DNA of 64,000 bases from Amoebidium appalachense. Lineage: Eukaryota > Ichthyosporea. Below the pieces are notes generated by a model, which was not told the DNA's origin, ran no database searches, and was given only the letters and a program-made list of their open reading frames with translations. Where the stretch lies: the NCBI GenBank assembly GCA_963693365.1, contig CAVNZM010000007.1, forward strand, positions 1,674,001 to 1,738,000. The letters run 5' to 3'. Position numbers and translations under genes: made by a program. Shown here one piece after another: positions 50,197 to 64,000 of the stretch; the stretch's first letter is position 1, and each line of letters starts with the position of its first letter.

Positions 50197-50202
50197 TTTA
50201 TT
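50197..50202 (-). promoter_or_regulatory. Candidate enolase poly(A) signal AATAAA
   Basis: AATAAA on the minus strand, about 300 nt past the enolase TAA (50505-50503). It is the first perfect hexamer I found downstream; an AT-rich stretch at 50311-50345 could hold a variant nearer the stop. Sequence match only. Confidence 0.35.
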
Positions 50203-50502
50203 CACATATCGATCAGCCCGGGGCTACAGAGCACGCCGGCACCAATCAACTCGAGGCAGTAATTGAAAAAACAGTAGACGGTGCCTGGATCAACCAGACG
50301 CCCGCTCAATTATATTTTAAATTTTTAAAAATATACACCAACATAAAAAAGTTGCGGCAGCAGTAGGGATACACCTAGTGCAGCCCCGCCGCGCACTTCT
50401 CCCTATGCTAGGCACGCACGCGTACATACGCCCAAAATCAACCATCTGCACCATACACATTCACACGTGTTTCACCACGTGCGTACATGTTTAAAAGTGC
50501 AT

Positions 50503-53241
<2,739 letters not shown>

Positions 53242-53303
53242 GGTGATTGTTTTAGCTGCTTTGACTCACAGGGTATTCTGAGGATGGCAGCAATTTTTCT
53301 GAG

Positions 53304-53311
53304 CTTTTATA
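53304..53311 (-). promoter_or_regulatory. Enolase TATA box
   Basis: TATAAAAG on minus, ending 62 nt before the ATG at 53241. At the usual spacing this predicts transcription start near 53275-53280 and a leader of about 35-40 nt. No intron is needed between it and the start codon. Confidence 0.65.
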
Positions 53312-55769
53312 GTCTGAGCTTCGGCGAATTACCGCACATGGCAATTCCAAATATAGCGTGAGGTTGCAGTGTATCAACCAATCGTCGCGGCGTATCATGT
53401 TCTGTCGTCGATTGGAGCTAAGAGAATATGGTGATCCGTAGCCAATGTATGCCGCCTTTTTGACACGCCGGCGCTGAATGATCATAGTAATCCTTCTTCC
53501 ATGCAAGAGTATTTTTGTCGATATACGTAAATAAATTCATTTATTTTGCAAAATAAATTCAAACATATGATATCTCACGGCCCAGAATGTCTGCTTGCTT
53601 TACAGTACTCCTCTGAGCTTGGAACACTGCATGCACAGACCTACATAAATTTTCAATAGCCAATCATTCTAAAGCTTTTCCCGATAGAATGTGGCTTCAG
53701 CCGCCCGGTTACATGTTTTCGCGCCATTCTTTTTAATGTTTATTAACAATTGGATTATGGGCGCGATTGGAGCTGTTTAAATTAGTTAAATAGAAAACAA
53801 GTCCTACGTCACGGCTTCCATATGCCCTTGGTCGTGAGCCAATCGTGACTTCGTGTGCGTGGGAGACAGTGACCACTGGTGAAGACTTGTCTCTGTACCT
53901 GTAGAGAATTTAAGATCGCTATATAGGATTTCCTTTGTGATTATACAGTCTGCTGTTTTACAACCAAAAAATTACAACATCAACCGATTGATTTCTTAAG
54001 AAAAGAATTGTTTTTGACACGACCTGTCGAAAGTTCGGGAATATTGGTTCACGGGATTGTCACGCAGCTAGATCGCCATTTTGAGTAAGGTATATAACTT
54101 CTTTTGATTGGCTGCCATAGCAGCATGCACCGAAACTTTTTCCATGCATGCCATATATGGTGAACACAATCGCAAAATTACCAAATAAGGAAGGAGATGA
54201 TACGCCTAGACTTCCGAAAGCGTCCTGTTGCTTTTTTCATTTTCACGTTTTCTTTTCACCTTCCTCGTCTTGGCATGAAGGCCTTCGTTTTGTGGGGCAG
54301 ACTTGGTTTCAGGGCAAGCTTAGCATACAGGTTTAGTAAGTGACGCGTGCTAGGAAATAGCATAGAGTATATTTTGTGTGAAGATCGCGCGTAGGAGCAC
54401 TGGGTATATGCATAAGCAAGTGCTGAGGACCATCGACACTGCTTGGGCCACGACGGTCAGATGTTTCGAGCATGACTGGCCGGCTGCTTCATAGAGGTTG
54501 GTTTAGCTCGGATTAGGTCACTGGCTATGTGGATCATGCATTACTTTAATGGCCCGCTTTTGCTACGGTTTGACGCGTTTGAGATTGTCCCGTTGTAAGA
54601 TCAACCATCGGTGGCGCCTTGCTCGAGAACTGTCCAATAAAACTTCCGGTCGACCGTGTGACTGTGTTCCGGTTGAGCTTTGTATGGCGTAGTGCGAAGG
54701 AAACTGCTTTTCATCCCCGTCCTATCCCCCCTCCCCCCCCCCCCCCACCCACACATTCACCCAGCCCGGGTTCTTTGACAATCTGTTACACCTGCTTCTG
54801 CCCCACACATCCTTGTTTTTTGGTTATCTGGCAGCCTTGTGTGCTTGTAGTCCTTTGCACACTTACCTGTTGACATGTTCTTGTTGACATTTAAAGTATA
54901 CCCCCGCTCCAACTCCTCTTGTTATGATCATAAATCTGCTTCATTGGCAACTGCACCACTTTACACGTGTTATTCTTCGAAAACTGATGTCGGTGCCCTT
55001 GTCCCCTTCCCCTTCCCCTCTTCCCCTTCTCCTTCGTCCCGCCCCCCGTCCTCCATCCCCTTGCAAATGCCCCACCTTGACCCGTGTGCTTGTGGTGCAT
55101 TCTTTGGAGGTGTCCTCTTGGTTTGCATAATATGCCTCCCCCCAAAAATCCCTACCCCCACCAAGATGCCCTTGTTAGAAACTCGGGTACCTTGAAAGAC
55201 TTCCCCCCCCCCCCCCCCCCCCCTCCCCCCTCTGCCCCCTTCCCCTTCCCTTATCTCCTCCCTCTTTTTAGGGAAATTCGGTTGCTGCCAAACAGTTCCT
55301 TCCCCTCCCACACACACCTCTTTTGCCCCTCCCCCCTCCCCCCCCCCCCCCTCGCTCCCCTCCTCTCCTCAGCTTCACCTCAAACCTGGTGATCGTCTAT
55401 GCTCAGTTTGCATTCTTGACTTTAGGCTTTGCACTGTGCAACACATATCCCCCCCCCCCCCCCCCCCCCCCCCCCTCCCCCTTGCCCCCCGCCCCGTGAC
55501 CCAAGAACTTGCCGTGGTTCTTGCGTTGCATGCTTTGATTGTTCTCTTTTGATACCGTGAACTGATCCCCCGCGCCCACCCGCCCGCCCGCCTGCCTACC
55601 CTCATCCACAAGCTTCCCTTGAACCGACTTCCCTCTCCTCTTCCCCCCTTCCCTCCCCCCCCCCCCCCCCCCCCTGTTTTATCCCATCCACAAGCTTCCC
55701 TTAAACCGACTTGCTCCCCCCCCCCCCCCCCCCCCCTCCCCCCCCTCCTCCCCCCGACGGGTTGAGCCC

Positions 55770-56022
55770 TCCCAAGTTCAGTTGATGCTGCTGTCTGAGT
55801 TGGAGAGTCGTATTTACGCGGGCTAAGGGGTCGAAACTCAGACGCAATTGATGACTTTGGCCCTCCCTGAGGATGGGCTCTGCTAATGACGCATACTGTG
55901 CGCATGGCTGATGTTGCATACTTGAATGTTTGCCTTTGCATGTGTGCTGCACCATGCTTCTCATCGTGTATGCGTACTTCGTACCGTGTTCCGCATTCAA
56001 CCCCCCCCCCCCCCCCCCCCCC
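55770..56022 (+). repeat. Family A retroposon, diverged copy with C tail
   Basis: TGTCTGAGTTGG (A-box-like), GGGTCGAAACTC (B-box-like), CTGAGGATGGGCTCTGC, GACGCATACTGTGCGCATG, TCATCGTGTATGCGTACTTC, CCGCATTCAACCCCC, then a C run to 56022. Shares the sub-variant GCATACTGTGCGCA with the degenerate copy at 48888-49042. Confidence 0.75.
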
Positions 56023-56443
56023 CACTCACCCCCATCCACAATCTTCCGTGAGGATGGGATGTATATGTTTTGAATGCTGTGGATTTTCTCTCGTCGTATT
56101 TAGCCACCCCCTTAGCTCCCCATTCTCCCCCCCTCCTCTCCCCATCCCCCGCCTGGCAATCTCTGCCCATCCAAGACTGGAACCGACTTCCCTCTCCTCT
56201 ACCCCCCCTTCCCCCCCTGTTTTATCCCATCCACAAGCTTCCCTTAAACCGACTTCCTCCCCTCCTCCCCCTCCCCCCCCCCCCCACTAACCCCCATCCA
56301 CAACCTTCCCTGAGGATGGGATGTATATGTGTTGGATGCTGTGGATTTTCTCTCGTCGTATTTAGCCACCCCCTCAGCTCCCCATTCTCCCCCCCTCCCC
56401 TCCCCATCCCCCGCCTGGCAATCTCTGCCCATCCAAGACTGGA
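56021..56443 (+). repeat. Tandem duplication, about 160 bp at 262-bp spacing
   Basis: 56032-56180 and 56294-56441 share CCATCCACAA, TTCC(G/C)TGAGGATGGGATG, TGCTGTGGATTTTCTCTCG, GCCTGGCAATCTCTGCCC, CATCCAAGACTGG. A further related word (CATCCACAAGCTTCCCTT) occurs at 55604, 55686 and 56229. Confidence 0.7.
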
Positions 56444-56644
56444 AATGGGAGGATGGGCTGTGATTGTGTTGCAAAGATTGTGTTCTCTTCTGCTTGTCTG
56501 CTTCACTATCTCGGTGATTACTGTAGGTCTAATCCTGGAACCATCTTCCCCCCCTTCCCTCCCCCCTCCCCCCCTCCCCCCAATAGGAAACCCCCTGATG
56601 ATGGGCTCTGTTCAAGTGTCTTCTGCCTGCACACTTACATTGCT

Positions 56645-56757
56645 TGATTTGGGGTTTTTCATTTTTGTGACGTTTTGTTGTTGTCCTCTGGTGCCTCCTC
56701 CATATATCCAGCCCTCTAACGCATACATCAACCCCCCCCCCCCCCCCCCCCCCCCCC
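56645..56757 (+). repeat. Family B retroposon-like repeat, copy 2 with C tail
   Basis: TTGATTTGGGGTTTTTC, GTGACGTTTTGTTGTTGTCC, CCTCCTCCATATATCC, CCCTCTAACGCATACATC, then a 27-nt C run. About 75% like the reverse of 40355-40445 by eye. Confidence 0.65.
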
Positions 56758-57118
56758 GCGCCCAGGGATAGCATACACAAACACAGACCACCACTATTCT
56801 TCCGTCATCTCGAATGGGCTATCCTTCTGTCTTCTTCTAGAACCCTGCAGCTGTTCCAAGCATCTCTCAATGTTGTTAGACATATGCTGCATACCATTGC
56901 CACTTGATTGAACTATTCACCCTCCACCCCAACACACACACACACAAGCACACACACACATACACAAACACCACCACAACACCACCCTGCAGGGTACTTC
57001 TCTCGACAGCAACTAACTCCTGCACAAGCTCTCCTGTATGCATGTATATTTATTATGTAGCTGGTAAATGGCAATGTGGTTACCCATTCCCCTCTCTGTA
57101 CACTCTCCTCCTCTCCCC

Positions 57119-57149
<31 letters not shown>

Positions 57150-57446
57150 ACACACCCTCTCCCAGGCGCCTCTTCTCCCTCCCCTTCTCCCTCTTCCCCC
57201 CTTTTTTCTTTTTTTGCATTTGCCCTTTCCTTTTACTCTAGCTAACCTCCACTCCATCTACCGGCTTCACTAAGAATTCTTTGGCTGTCCGTAATCACTG
57301 ACATGCTTTCTTTGGGGCTGTTGCTTTTGTCCCCTTTCCTGCAACCCTCCCGGCCTTCTACTTACACCACACACTTTCACCCAATCGGAAGATTGGTTCC
57401 CCCAGTAACCTCATCTCTCTCTCTTTCTCTCTCTCTCACTCCCCCT

Positions 57447-57477
<31 letters not shown>

Positions 57478-57585
57478 CTCTTTCTTTCCAACACACGATT
57501 CTGTAAACAGGTAATTGAGTTGGTCTTCGTTTGTGACTGACGACATGCAGCTTCTTTGTATTCGTCTCGGCTGCTTCTCTCTCTC

Positions 57586-57618
<33 letters not shown>

Positions 57619-57845
57619 ATCCTCCCCTTCTCTCTCTCTCCCCTCCCCCCCCCCCCCCCCCCCTCCCTTCTTCCTGGCTGTGTTGCACTCACTGATGTCT
57701 GCTGCCATTCATCCCCTCGCCTGCACCACCCCTACCTCTTTTTTTTGCTCTGTATTTGCTCGGGTCTTTGTGTAGAGGCCCAAAGTGTGTGTTCCAAATC
57801 ACCCCCCTCCCACCTCCCCGCTCCCCGTGATGACTTGGCCCACCC

Positions 57846-57976
57846 CTGAGGAGAAGACTCTGCTTGTGATGTGATACTCTGTGTGTGTCCTTGGCAAAGT
57901 CTGCATTGCATGGTCGGCCACAATTGTGTAGTTGTAACTTTGTACTGCATTATAGCATCCCCCCCCCCCCCCCCCC
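57846..57976 (+). repeat. Family A fragment with C tail
   Basis: CCTGAGGAGAAGACTCTGC, GATACTCTGTGTGTG, CTGCATTGCATGG, AACTTTGTACTGCATTA, then C run 57960-57976. Weaker likeness than the 51-kb copy. Confidence 0.5.
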
Positions 57977-57988
57977 AAAAAAGGAGAG

Positions 57989-58025
<37 letters not shown>

Positions 58026-58052
58026 CACACACAAACATAAAGCCACCCCCCC

Positions 58053-58083
<31 letters not shown>

Positions 58084-58237
58084 CTCTCCACCTCTTCCGT
58101 GTTTCTTTCTGTACACACACGTTTGCCACTTCTTTTGTCTATTTTATTGCACCCTCGTATATATCCCCCCCCCCCCCCCCCCCCCCCCCCCGGGGCACTT
58201 GGATGATTGCCCCCCCCTTCCTCCTCCCCCCTCCCCC

Positions 58238-58315
58238 CGCTTTGCGTTTTATGCATACTCTTTATGTGTACTTTGCACTCTGCATTGTGTTGTCCGTTAT
58301 GACTGTGATTTCTAG

Positions 58316-58360
<45 letters not shown>
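58238..58360 (+). repeat. Family A fragment with C tail
   Basis: TATGCATACTCTTTATGTG, TTTGCACTCTGCATTGTG, TTGTCCGTTATGACTG, then a C run of about 44 nt. The middle words match those at 24472-24492 in deoC intron 3. Confidence 0.6.
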
Positions 58361-58363
<3 letters not shown>

Positions 58364-58889
58364 CCCCCCTCCCCCCCTCTCCCTGCAGCTGTACACACAT
58401 TACACGCACATTTGGCCACACATGACACCACCCACACTTACACAGTGGTACATAGTGCATTCCTGTACCTTTCAATAACCGCCCAAGAGTGTAATGATAG
58501 TAGCCTTCCCCCCCCCCCCCCCCCCCCCCCCCACCACACACACACACGTGTCTCTCTCTCTCATTCTCTCTTTCTCTCTCTCTCTCTCTCTTCCCTCTCC
58601 CCCTCCCTCCCTCCCCCCCCCCTCCCGTGTTCAATAGTTCCCAGCAAAGCACACAAGCAAAGGGGGGAAGGATCTTCAAGCATGCTGTGAGCTCTGTTGC
58701 ACATGTTTAGTTATGTATGCCAACAAGCCTTTCCTCGGGCTGTCTTCCTCCTTGCATAGCTGCACCCTTTTGCTTTTTGGGCTTCCTTGCACTCCCTGCC
58801 AAGCCGACTTCGGCCTGTTGATCATGACTTTCTCTGGATCATTGTTATTGTCGATTGCTTAAACGACTATAATTGTCTGTCTTTCCGGC

Positions 58890-58930
<41 letters not shown>

Positions 58931-59081
58931 GCCCCCTAACTCAGCCTCGAATCCTTCTCCCTTTTTCCTCTCGTCTACTCGTTTTTGTGGCTTGGCTTGT
59001 ATCTCTACCATTCAATGCATACATCCCCCCTGCTCCCTCCCTCCCCTGCCCCGTTCGTCTTTGTGACTTGAATGATCCATA

Positions 59082-59121
<40 letters not shown>

Positions 59122-59225
59122 CCCTGCACCCCTGCCCCTGCCACAAAGGCTTTATGTCTGCTTTGCACTCTGCCTCGTACTTGAAAAGGCATTCTAACCT
59201 CCCCCCCCCACCCCCCTCCCCACCT

Positions 59226-59262
<37 letters not shown>

Positions 59263-59499
59263 CCCGTCTTTTCCGTTTTGTTGAACTTGTCATGGTTCTG
59301 TGTCCCATTCTGTAATGCATGTCCCCCCCCCCCCCCCCCCCCCGCCTGCCTGCCTGCCTGCCTGCCAAAACCACTTATGACCACCAATCACCTCCTAAGC
59401 TCTTTTTTTTTTTTTTTTTTTTTTTCCCCTAAAAATCTTTCCTTTGGATACCCTCTACGCCCAATTCTCCCATCTCATTCATCTCGCCCCCCCCCCCCC

Positions 59500-59530
<31 letters not shown>

Positions 59531-59757
59531 ACACACACTACTTAGTCAATTCTGATTTCCATTGTTGGCTGTGAATGAGCTCTTACTCTGTAACACAAAC
59601 TAACCCCCTATTCCTGGGGTCTCCGGCATTCTAACCTGCCCCCTCCTCCTCCCCCCCCCCCCCCCTCCCCCCTCCTCCCCCTTCCCCTCTCTCCAACAGG
59701 AAAGGAATACATGCACATGCACACACACGCATGCATGCAACGTGCCGTTCGCACAAG

Positions 59758-59811
<54 letters not shown>

Positions 59812-60224
59812 CCCCTTACCTTCTCGTCAAACCCCCGACCCCCCCCCCCCCCCCTCTCCCCCCGGGCCCTCGCCCCCTCCCCCCCCCCCCCCCCCCCGCC
59901 CCGCCCCGCCCTTCCAGGGAGCTGCATGTCTGTGTTCATCCGGAGGGGAGGACCCTGAGGGTAGTCTCTGTGTGGGTGTGGGGGGGAGGGGGGGGGGGGC
60001 TTGAATGTGACTCAGGTACGTAGTATGTGTAGTGAGAGAGGGTTTTGCGTCTTCCTGTGGCCTGAGAGTCTCCCAAAACAGTTTCCCTGTTCAAATTTCT
60101 TGCCTGCACTTTCGTTTCAGTTCTCCCTTTTTTTATCTCGGGTCCTCCTCCCCTCCCCATTGGTACGATTTGTCTGATATCTGACGATTCTGCAGCATCC
60201 CTAAGATCCCCCGGTCCCCCTTCC

Positions 60225-60343
<119 letters not shown>

Positions 60344-60962
60344 GCTTGTTGTTTTGCTTGTCATTTGTTGTTCTGGTTGATTACCTGTAATCTTCGCCTT
60401 TTTATGTGTGTGTGTGTGTGTATGTATGTTGTGCGGGGTTGCACACACCGGTGTCTACTTTTCTTCCTACTGTTTTTCTCTCCACACGCTTCATCTGTCC
60501 ACTTCTGCATACCCCCTCTCATAGCTATAGACACCCTTCACACATTGCGTTACGCGCACGCATGCACACACCGCTCGGTTGGCGACAGCTCCCTTGGAAC
60601 CCATGCGGCATGGTAACCGCCGACGTAACATAACTCGGACTATCGCAATGTTTGGCTTTTTTCAAGCCCAAAGCAATGGGTGATACTATATTTCCGGCTG
60701 ACATCCGGGGGCATAGCTTTCCGTTCGAAGACGTTAAAGTTCCGCCCTAGTAAGCGTGTTACTACCCTGCGGCGTGGGTCAAATCACATATTTTCCCCTC
60801 TGATTGCGAATTCTGCGGCCTTCGGGACTTAATTCTTTTCAGCTGGTGTAGTTAGCCAGGGAAGTATCGACTTAGGCAGCGACGGGGGAGCTTCCCAGAA
60901 GCCCCGTCTCCTGAGTTCCTCGTCTCCTGAGTTCCTATCTATATTTTTCTTGCTTCTTCTTA

Positions 60963-61646
60963 CTGCTGCGACTTTAACCCCCGGCCTTTCCCACTGCCCT
61001 TGCCTGCATAAGCAACCCTGCTCGTCTCTGATCAAGACGGGTGACCTACCCATGTTCAAGTGACACAGTATCTGAGTTGGGTTTCGTTAACGAGGTGAAT
61101 AGGTCGAAAATCGGGTACTGTGGATGACGTGGCCCCCCCCTGAGGATGGGCTCTGCTTAATATGCATACTTATCAGAATAATTGTGGAGCAGAGACAGGG
61201 TTCGGTCTTGTGACCTCTGTAAGAGACAATCACTTCTACATAGCGGATCGAGAGTAGAGAGGTTTCGCAGGAAGTGGTTTGAGATCTCGGATCCTCGGGT
61301 ACAATCTGAGGATGGTCCGGCTGCTTTATATACCTGCGCGGATGCCAGTCCGCGTCGCTCCGCGAACACATCGTCCAATAGGGTTACAGATAGACTAGAG
61401 GCCCATCGGGTTTATGTACTAGCCAATAGGAAGACAGTTATGGTTCCTGGCGTATGTGGCCCCAGGCATAGGCGGGAACAGGCTAAGTACGTGACTGGGA
61501 AGAGCAGGAATAAACAGATAGACTATTCTATCATAACAATACTCTCTATGTATGGCTTGCATTCTGCATCGTGTTATTCGTTTGTTCTTGTGTACTTCGT
61601 ACTTTATGACGCATTCAACCCCCTCCCCCCCCCCCCCCCCCCCCCC
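60963..61646 (+). repeat. Family A retroposon, full-length copy split by an insertion
   Basis: Plus-oriented. Left part 60963-61170: CTTTAACCCCCGGCC, CTCTGATCAAGACGG, TATCTGAGTTGG (A-box-like), GGTCGAAAATC (B-box-like), GTACTGTGGATGACG, CTGAGGATGGGCTCTGC, ATATGCATACT. Right part 61544-61620: CTCTATGTATGGCTTGC, CTGCATCGTGTTATTCG, GTGTACTTCGTAC, GACGCATTCAACCCCC, running into a C tract. A 368-bp insertion separates them. Confidence 0.85.
61171..61538 (+). mobile_element. 368-bp insertion with 5-bp target duplication (solo-LTR- or MITE-like)
   Basis: Interrupts the 61-kb family A copy exactly within a conserved word. ATACT at 61166-61170 is repeated at 61539-61543, and removing the insert restores the family order. 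Inside are TTTATATA (61325-61332) and AATAAA (61509-61514), the layout of an LTR read on plus. The right end reads ATAACA but the left end is TATCAGAATAATTG rather than TG, and terminal inverted repeats are at best imperfect, so the class is undecided. No coding capacity. Confidence 0.65.
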
Positions 61647-61705
61647 TTCTTCCCCAGGCTCCCCCACCCCCCACCCCACCCCCCCCTCCCCCGGTGTAGC
61701 TGCCC

Positions 61706-61737
<32 letters not shown>

Positions 61738-61892
61738 ATACACACCACCGCCACCCCCTCTCCCAATAATCTTCCCGCTTCCACTGCTCTCTCTCTCATT
61801 GCATTCAAATAGATTAAATTTTGCTTCATGGAAAGCAAGCTACATATGCGACTTGCAGACTAGTGATGACAATGGCACCGGTCGGCCAATAC

Positions 61893-61987
61893 TTCTTGAG
61901 GTTTTTAAAGATGATCCAGGCCTGGCCATGGTGATGCTCGTTTTGAGCCACCGAAAATGCTGTGAATTCGATAAAGCCAAAATTCTC
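61893..61987 (-). CDS. Candidate internal exon of an unidentified minus-strand gene
   Basis: Acceptor TACACAG, then 95 nt open in one frame: ENFGFIEFTAFSVAQ, then NEHHHGQAWIIFKNLKK, ending at a GTATTG donor, a donor sequence also used in symplekin exons 16 and 18. GQAWIIF resembles the RNP1 strand of U1A/U2B''-type RRMs (RGQAFVIF in human U1A), and a following FKNL resembles FKEV. However, the rest of the RRM was not found, and ENFGFIEF is itself RNP1-like, so the register is unclear. It may be one exon of a gene entering from the right, or chance. Confidence 0.3.
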
Positions 61988-62563
61988 CTGTGTAATTGTA
62001 GCCGACACATCCCCCCCCCCTCCCCCCCCCCCCCCCAACACACACACATCCAACCACATACACGCAGTGTCGCACCGCCGCCACCACCACCACCATGCCC
62101 ACACAGGCCCCCGGGCAACTTGATACACACACACCCAAACCCAACACGTGTACACACACGCGCACTGGCACCGGGTTTCCTGCATAAATTAAAAGCTATT
62201 TCGAGCTCACTGAACCGTCCTTCCTTTGCACATGTTGTACATGATGTTCTTCTTTTCTGCCACCACTCCACCATGTTTTTCGAAGGCCCAACTGTTACGA
62301 CCGTCTGAGCACCTGGCTTTTCAAATTTCTCGGTCGCCTTTACCCTTAAGAATTTTGAGTGTAAACGGTAAGCCAATCAGATCGTTCGTTTTGTTTTATT
62401 AAATATAAGTTAACAGTTTGTCTCATTTGAAGTGTTCCGATTGGCTAAAAGTCATCCACAATTTGTGGGAACTGCGGGAAGGATGGCCCGTAGGCACGTG
62501 ATCGGACTCGGACCCAGCATGCAGGAGAAGGAGGGAAGGGAAAGGGTGGGTACGTGTGTGTGT

Positions 62564-62611
<48 letters not shown>

Positions 62612-63708
62612 CTTGATGGCAGAATGATGCAGTACTGTTAATAAAATGCTCTTTTGCTGGTGTGAAAGCTTTTTATAATCAATAAGTCACAACCATTTAT
62701 ATTCGGCCCTGAATACATCGTAAATAATCCATACCGTATTCATGGTATAGGAACCTGAAGAACACCTTCGGAGCTGATTGATAGTGGTGAGGGTTTGTAA
62801 ACGTCGTGCGTGTGCATGCTTTGCACTTGTGCTGTGGTCTGTAGTATGAAGTCATCAACAAATCATCCGGAATCTCGATTCATGTTCAACTTAATATGAA
62901 TTCCATAACCGACTCGTGTTTATCGAAAATAAGGTGTCGAACCATTTTTAGTCTTGCAAAATTATTATTACCCTGGAAAGGCCGAGTTCAATTCATCAAG
63001 AAGGATGTTTATTGATGGGATTGCAAAAATGCATGCATGTACTTACGCGTGCACGTGCGAGCGATTTAGAGACACATATGCACACGGATGATAGGCAACC
63101 AGGCCTGTGCATCCCTAGCCTACAAGGCGTGACAATGATAAGTTAACATTGTTAAGCTGAGCGGGACATCAATAAGTTGAACTTGAGGACGGCAATAAAA
63201 AAGGATGGTTTAAAATACAGTTGGAATCGCCCCTTGCGCCACTTACATAGAAATGATACGAGAATCATTATGCCAAAGCAACAACACTATATCAGTAACT
63301 GGAAGGATGAAAAACATAAAACCAAATTTAACCTTTTCCCTCTCATACAAATGGCATGCACATTGATACTGCCACGCGGGTCCATAGATTCTAAAGTCAC
63401 TAGAATTCATTGTGATGTATGTATTACGGTACAACACACCCATTTGCATTACATAAGGGCTCGCTGCGGCAACATGATTTTTAGTACGACTAAGCTGTAA
63501 GAGAGCCTATACTACTGGCAAATAATTTCTGACTCATAAAGCCGGTGTAAACCACATGTGAAAACTATATTCTACTGTCGTCAAACGGTTCTATAATAGG
63601 ATTTTGGTATCTAATATAGTGCCTTCTTTGCCACAAAAGCAACATGACACTCTGGAATGCATCGAATCCCCTGCCCTTAGGCCGGCTCCACGTAAGGGGA
63701 TACCGCAC
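61988..63708. other. Right-end noncoding stretch
   Basis: Mostly unique AT-balanced sequence with a (GT)n plus G run at 62552-62611 and a C run near 62012-62035. A minus-strand open stretch at 62376-62180 (KFEKPGAQTVVTVGPSKN in part) starts without ATG and has no clear splice sites. Nothing else supported. Confidence 0.4.
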
Positions 63709-63783
63709 CTTCTTTAACTCCTGCAGCATTTCAGCATACCTTTCGTCTGGTATAGACTTGAGGATGCTCTTTAACTGGCCAAT
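63709..63783 (-). CDS. Candidate internal exon of an unidentified minus-strand gene
   Basis: Acceptor TCTCACAG preceded by an AT-rich pyrimidine patch, 75 nt (25 codons, phase 0-0), reading IGQLKSILKSIPDERYAEM then LQELKK, followed by donor GTGCGG. The composition looks like a real amphipathic helical segment, but I do not recognise the family. It could belong to the same gene as 61893-61987. Confidence 0.35.
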
Positions 63784-64000
63784 CTGTGAGAGAATTTGAT
63801 TTTTATTTTCTGTCCGATAAAACGACATGGCAACTTGATTCAAAATGCACAATACGTTTTTATAAAACAATAAAAAAGGTAGGATAGATATATTGTGAGC
63901 GGTTCACATGTGGGCCAATGGCATTGTCACAACACAACTCTGAACTCCAACCACCACTATTTTTTACATCCCCGCTTCCCCATGCCCACCCCCCTCCCCC

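Larger units (their letters stand above)
45490..50502. other. Intergenic spacer between symplekin 5' end and enolase 3' end
   Basis: 5 kb with no recognised gene. 45490-46110 and 47230-48290 are ordinary unique sequence. (CA)n runs at 46160-46336 and 48293-48354, C runs at about 46680-46728, 47667-47684, 47850-47866 and 48470-48503, and the strongly G-rich block 48660-50160 (pure G up to 46 nt at 49656-49701) make up much of the rest. A degenerate family A copy lies at 48888-49042. The symplekin promoter must lie just above 45489; no TATA box stands out there. Confidence 0.5.

Noticed and set aside
54148-54336. Plus-strand 62-codon ORF next to a good donor
   Set aside because: No homology, Phe/Ser-rich, and no downstream exon found. 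Kept only as part of the transcription-unit hypothesis.
63177-63500. Plus-strand 107-codon ORF
   Set aside because: No recognisable domain, first codon within AT-rich unique sequence, and no splice or promoter support.

Overview
Eukaryotic nuclear DNA. It holds five recognisable protein genes, all with GT-AG introns, in a background crowded with G/C homopolymers (pure runs up to 68 nt), (CA/GT)n, (GA/CT)n and T or A tracts. The proteins resemble animal orthologues closely (two-part symplekin, WRAP73, zuotin-type DNAJC2, animal/fungal-type enolase), and the introns are 0.1-3 kb and repeat-filled. My best guess is a unicellular relative of animals (a holozoan protist such as an ichthyosporean); this is inference from protein likeness only. 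I rebuilt the gene models by hand: 51 coding exons and 46 introns, all GT-AG, with reading phase kept across every junction except one frameshift.

Layout: (1) 600-8894, minus: 5' part of DNAJC2/zuotin (11 exons, 412 codons; the 3' end lies beyond the left edge). (2) 10403-20658, minus: complete WRAP73 (13 exons, 448 aa). (3) 21770-24695, plus: complete short bacterial-type deoxyribose-phosphate aldolase (4 exons, 230 aa). (4) 26753-45489, minus: complete symplekin (20 exons, about 1292 aa once one missing base in a C run is allowed for). (5) 45.5-50.5 kb: no gene seen. (6) 50503-53241, minus: complete enolase (4 exons, 436 aa) with a TATA box. (7) 53.3-64 kb: no recognised gene. A C-tract-rich retroposon cluster fills about 54.7-61.6 kb, and two unassigned candidate minus-strand exons lie near the right edge.

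The genes have unrelated housekeeping roles: ribosome-bound co-chaperone, centrosome/spindle-pole factor, deoxynucleoside catabolism, mRNA 3'-end processing and glycolysis. There is no operon-like logic.

The most interesting non-genic signal is a dispersed family (here 'family A') with about 15 full or partial copies. They end in a long poly-C run, and the fuller copies carry tRNA-promoter-like A- and B-box motifs. They look like a C-tailed SINE. Two copies in one symplekin intron appear identical over about 160 bp, and another copy is split by a 368-bp insertion flanked by a 5-bp target duplication. Several splice sites are built directly from microsatellite or homopolymer ends.
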